Below, piece by piece: positions 62,450-64,000 of a DNA stretch of 64,000 nucleotides. The notes under the pieces are model-generated. The model saw only the letters and a program-made list of their open reading frames with translations. It did no database searches and was not told the origin of the DNA. Source of the DNA: Magnetospirillum aberrantis SpK. GTDB taxonomy: Bacteria; Pseudomonadota; Alphaproteobacteria; Rhodospirillales; Magnetospirillaceae. The first letter of the stretch is position 1, and every line of letters begins with the position of its first letter. The stretch spans positions 62,001 to 126,000 of the forward strand of contig NZ_JAAIYP010000038.1 of the NCBI RefSeq assembly GCF_011022235.1, in the 5' to 3' direction. A program made the translations under genes and the position numbers.

Positions 62450-63781
62450 CTATCGCAGCACGCGCAAGGGCGGGAAGGCGTCGAGCATGTCGTTGTTGCC
62501 GCATTCCACGCGCGGCCGTCCCGAAATGACGCCGTGACGCTGGGAACATTGCGCCAAGGTGCAGGCGGAAGCCTTGTCGCATTGCGCCATGGTCACCGCC
62601 GCCACCATGGAATCGATATAGCGGCCCTGGAAATGGCGAATACCCTGGTTCAGGCCCCAGGCGATGGCGCTTTCGGTGTCGCACCGCGCCAGGATGACCC
62701 GCTCCAGGCCAACCGGCCCCAGCGCGTTGTGGATGTCGGCGGTCACCACGTCGTCGGCCATGTCGCCCGACCAGTTCACCTTGACGAAATCGGTCTGGTA
62801 AAGCTCGGCGTCGATGAACTGAAGAGTGATCGGACTCATGCCGTCCAGCACGGTCTGATGGCCGCGCGACCGCAGGAAGTCCCGCGCCTTGAAGAAGGCT
62901 TCGAGGTTGTTGAAGATGTCCATCAACTGGAACTCCACCACCAGGCCGGCACGGCCACGGATGGCCGCCTCGAAATTCTGGAAGGCCGGCGAGTTGATGG
63001 AAGACATGTTGAGGTTGACCGAGAACGCCGCCGGCAGCTTGCGGAAGCCCGCGTCCTGCAACACCGACAATACCCGCAGGTCCAGGAACTGGCACAGATG
63101 CTGGAACAGCCAGCGGTTGGACAAGATGTTCACGTCGGGCGCCAGCACCTTTTGCAGGTCGGCGATGGACATGAAGAATTCCTGGAACGCCACTTCGGCC
63201 GTCATCTTGTCGGAAAAACGGACACAGGGCTGGCGCCGCACCACGCCGGCGATGTCGGTGGCACCGATGGCCTCCAGCACGCGGTTCAGGTTGCGCGCGT
63301 CAAGCTGTTGGATCTGCGGCGCGGTGCGGGCATCCACCTGACGCTTCTTGGCCTGGTTCAACAACTGGCCGCAGACCGCGAAGAAGGTGTCGTACTCGCT
63401 TTCCAGGTCGTAATACGTCGCGAAACGGTCCTCGCCATGGGCCGCTTCGCTGTAGGTCAGCGGATCCTTGGAAAACAGGGCGCGCAGTTTGTAGACGATG
63501 GCGTCAAGGTCGGCGAGACGCGCGTCCTTGCAGATCAGCATGATGTCGGAATTGGTCAGCAGGAAAAGCTGGCCACGAAACATGTCGACCATGCTTTCGA
63601 ACATGCGGAACGCGATGCGGATCTTGGCGTCCTCGCGATTCGCCGGCAGCAATTGCGACAGATGCAGGTGCAGCGCCAGACGGCCTTCGCGGATTCGACC
63701 GACACGTTCGGCCGCGTCGAAAAGCAGGCTTTCCGACGTGACGATTTCCTGTGGCCTGTCACCGAACGCCGTCGCGTTCAT
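62450..63781 (-). CDS. Degenerate GGDEF/EAL-like protein, paralogue 1
   Basis: A 443-residue protein, similar throughout to the next gene. QLFLLTNSDIMLICKDARLA is the counterpart of the GGDEF region. In the EAL-like half, FQEFFMSIADLQKVLAPDVN replaces the EAL motif, FSVNLNMSSINSPAF, VVEFQLMDIFNNLEAFFKAR and TVLDGMSPITLQFID lack DDFG, and ILARCDTESAIAWGLNQGIR then FQGRYIDSM closes it. The extra C-terminal tail carries a Cys cluster (AQCDKASACTLAQC). The start at 63781 is preferred over 63814. The pair is probably an operon. Confidence 0.8.
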   Translation of the reverse strand: MNATAFGDRPQEIVTSESLLFDAAERVGRIREGRLALHLHLSQLLPANREDAKIRIAFRMFESMVDMFRGQLFLLTNSDIMLICKDARLADLDAIVYKLRALFSKDPLTYSEAAHGEDRFATYYDLESEYDTFFAVCGQLLNQAKKRQVDARTAPQIQQLDARNLNRVLEAIGATDIAGVVRRQPCVRFSDKMTAEVAFQEFFMSIADLQKVLAPDVNILSNRWLFQHLCQFLDLRVLSVLQDAGFRKLPAAFSVNLNMSSINSPAFQNFEAAIRGRAGLVVEFQLMDIFNNLEAFFKARDFLRSRGHQTVLDGMSPITLQFIDAELYQTDFVKVNWSGDMADDVVTADIHNALGPVGLERVILARCDTESAIAWGLNQGIRHFQGRYIDSMVAAVTMAQCDKASACTLAQCSQRHGVISGRPRVECGNNDMLDAFPPLRVLR

Positions 63782-63916
63782 CCCGTCCCCATTCTGGTGA
63801 GCCGGCGCGGACAAAATCCGGCCGCGCCTGGCGATGGTTGTTCTTCGCCGGTGGATGGCGCAAACTTCTTTCTGTCTTGTAATCTACATCGCCGCCCCAG
63901 GGTCTCCTAGAGCGAA

Positions 63917-64000
63917 ATGCAAATGCCCGGTTCGGATCGCCCCAAACTCGCCGCCCGCGTTCCCGCCGGCAACCGCGTCTACGCGGTGGGCGACATCCAT
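63917..64000 (+). CDS. Metallophosphoesterase, Ser/Thr phosphatase type, cut by the window end
   Basis: Only 28 codons are visible: MQMPGSDRPKLAARVPAGNR, then VYAVGDIH at the edge. VYAVGDIHG is the metal-binding opening motif of calcineurin-like Ser/Thr phosphatases. The frame is open to base 64000. It is divergent from the tandem degenerate-EAL genes. Confidence 0.7.
   Translation, partial: MQMPGSDRPKLAARVPAGNRVYAVGDIH

Overview
This is a GC-rich bacterial window with dense coding on both strands and many 1-8 bp stop/start overlaps. The gene content points to an alphaproteobacterium, most likely in the Rhodospirillales (Magnetospirillum-like). The indicators are an Irr-type Fur regulator, a DUF2125 protein, metX-metW, a complete Tad/Cpa pilus locus, a fusA2-type EF-G-like protein and many two-component and c-di-GMP proteins. 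The family-level placement is inference; no rRNA or complete tRNA is present to confirm it.

Left arm, 1-10.1 kb (accessory). The window opens inside a SIR2-like NAD-binding protein that runs off the left edge. Next is a four-gene leftward operon (PD-(D/E)XK nuclease-like protein, two unknowns, tandem alpha/beta hydrolase) divergent from an XRE regulator, with two copies of a palindrome around a good -10 box. After it come a membrane-anchored HTH protein, a DUF2971-like protein, a small secreted protein, a pRiA4b ORF-3-like protein, a DUF2281/MazF toxin-antitoxin pair and a tyrosine integrase. The integrase is followed by repeated GTAAGTG arm-type sites and a 47-bp 3' half of a CAU-anticodon tRNA. 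That is the right end of an integrated element whose left end is outside the window.

10.2-31.4 kb is backbone. It holds dcd, ettA, slyD, an EF-G-like GTPase, an SPT-type aminotransferase and several signalling genes: a LuxR regulator with a degenerate receiver, a GGDEF-EAL protein, a PhnD-like binding protein fused by overlap to a histidine kinase with a convergent receiver, and a receiver-LuxR gene divergent from a CACHE/PAS kinase.

31.4-46.3 kb is one unbroken leftward array. It starts with the Flp pilin (with a 10-unit hexanucleotide repeat) and prepilin peptidase, then cpaB-C-D-E-F, tadB-C-D-E-F and a VWA TadG-like protein with an AT-rich core. It ends with a receiver / CheC-type phosphatase / PAS kinase trio joined by 4-bp overlaps. 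This predicts a Tad pilus with its own phosphorelay.

46.9-64 kb holds irr, bacteriohemerythrin, a ChaC-like protein, and a leftward aromatic amino acid operon (chorismate mutase with a degenerate second domain, hisC-like, tyrC, VOC, hydrolase). Divergent from it are metX-metW and a GT9 gene with a consensus-like promoter. A methyltransferase, an ABC-2 exporter and DUF2249 follow. The window closes with two tandem paralogues of a catalytically degenerate GGDEF/EAL-like protein and the first codons of a metallophosphoesterase.
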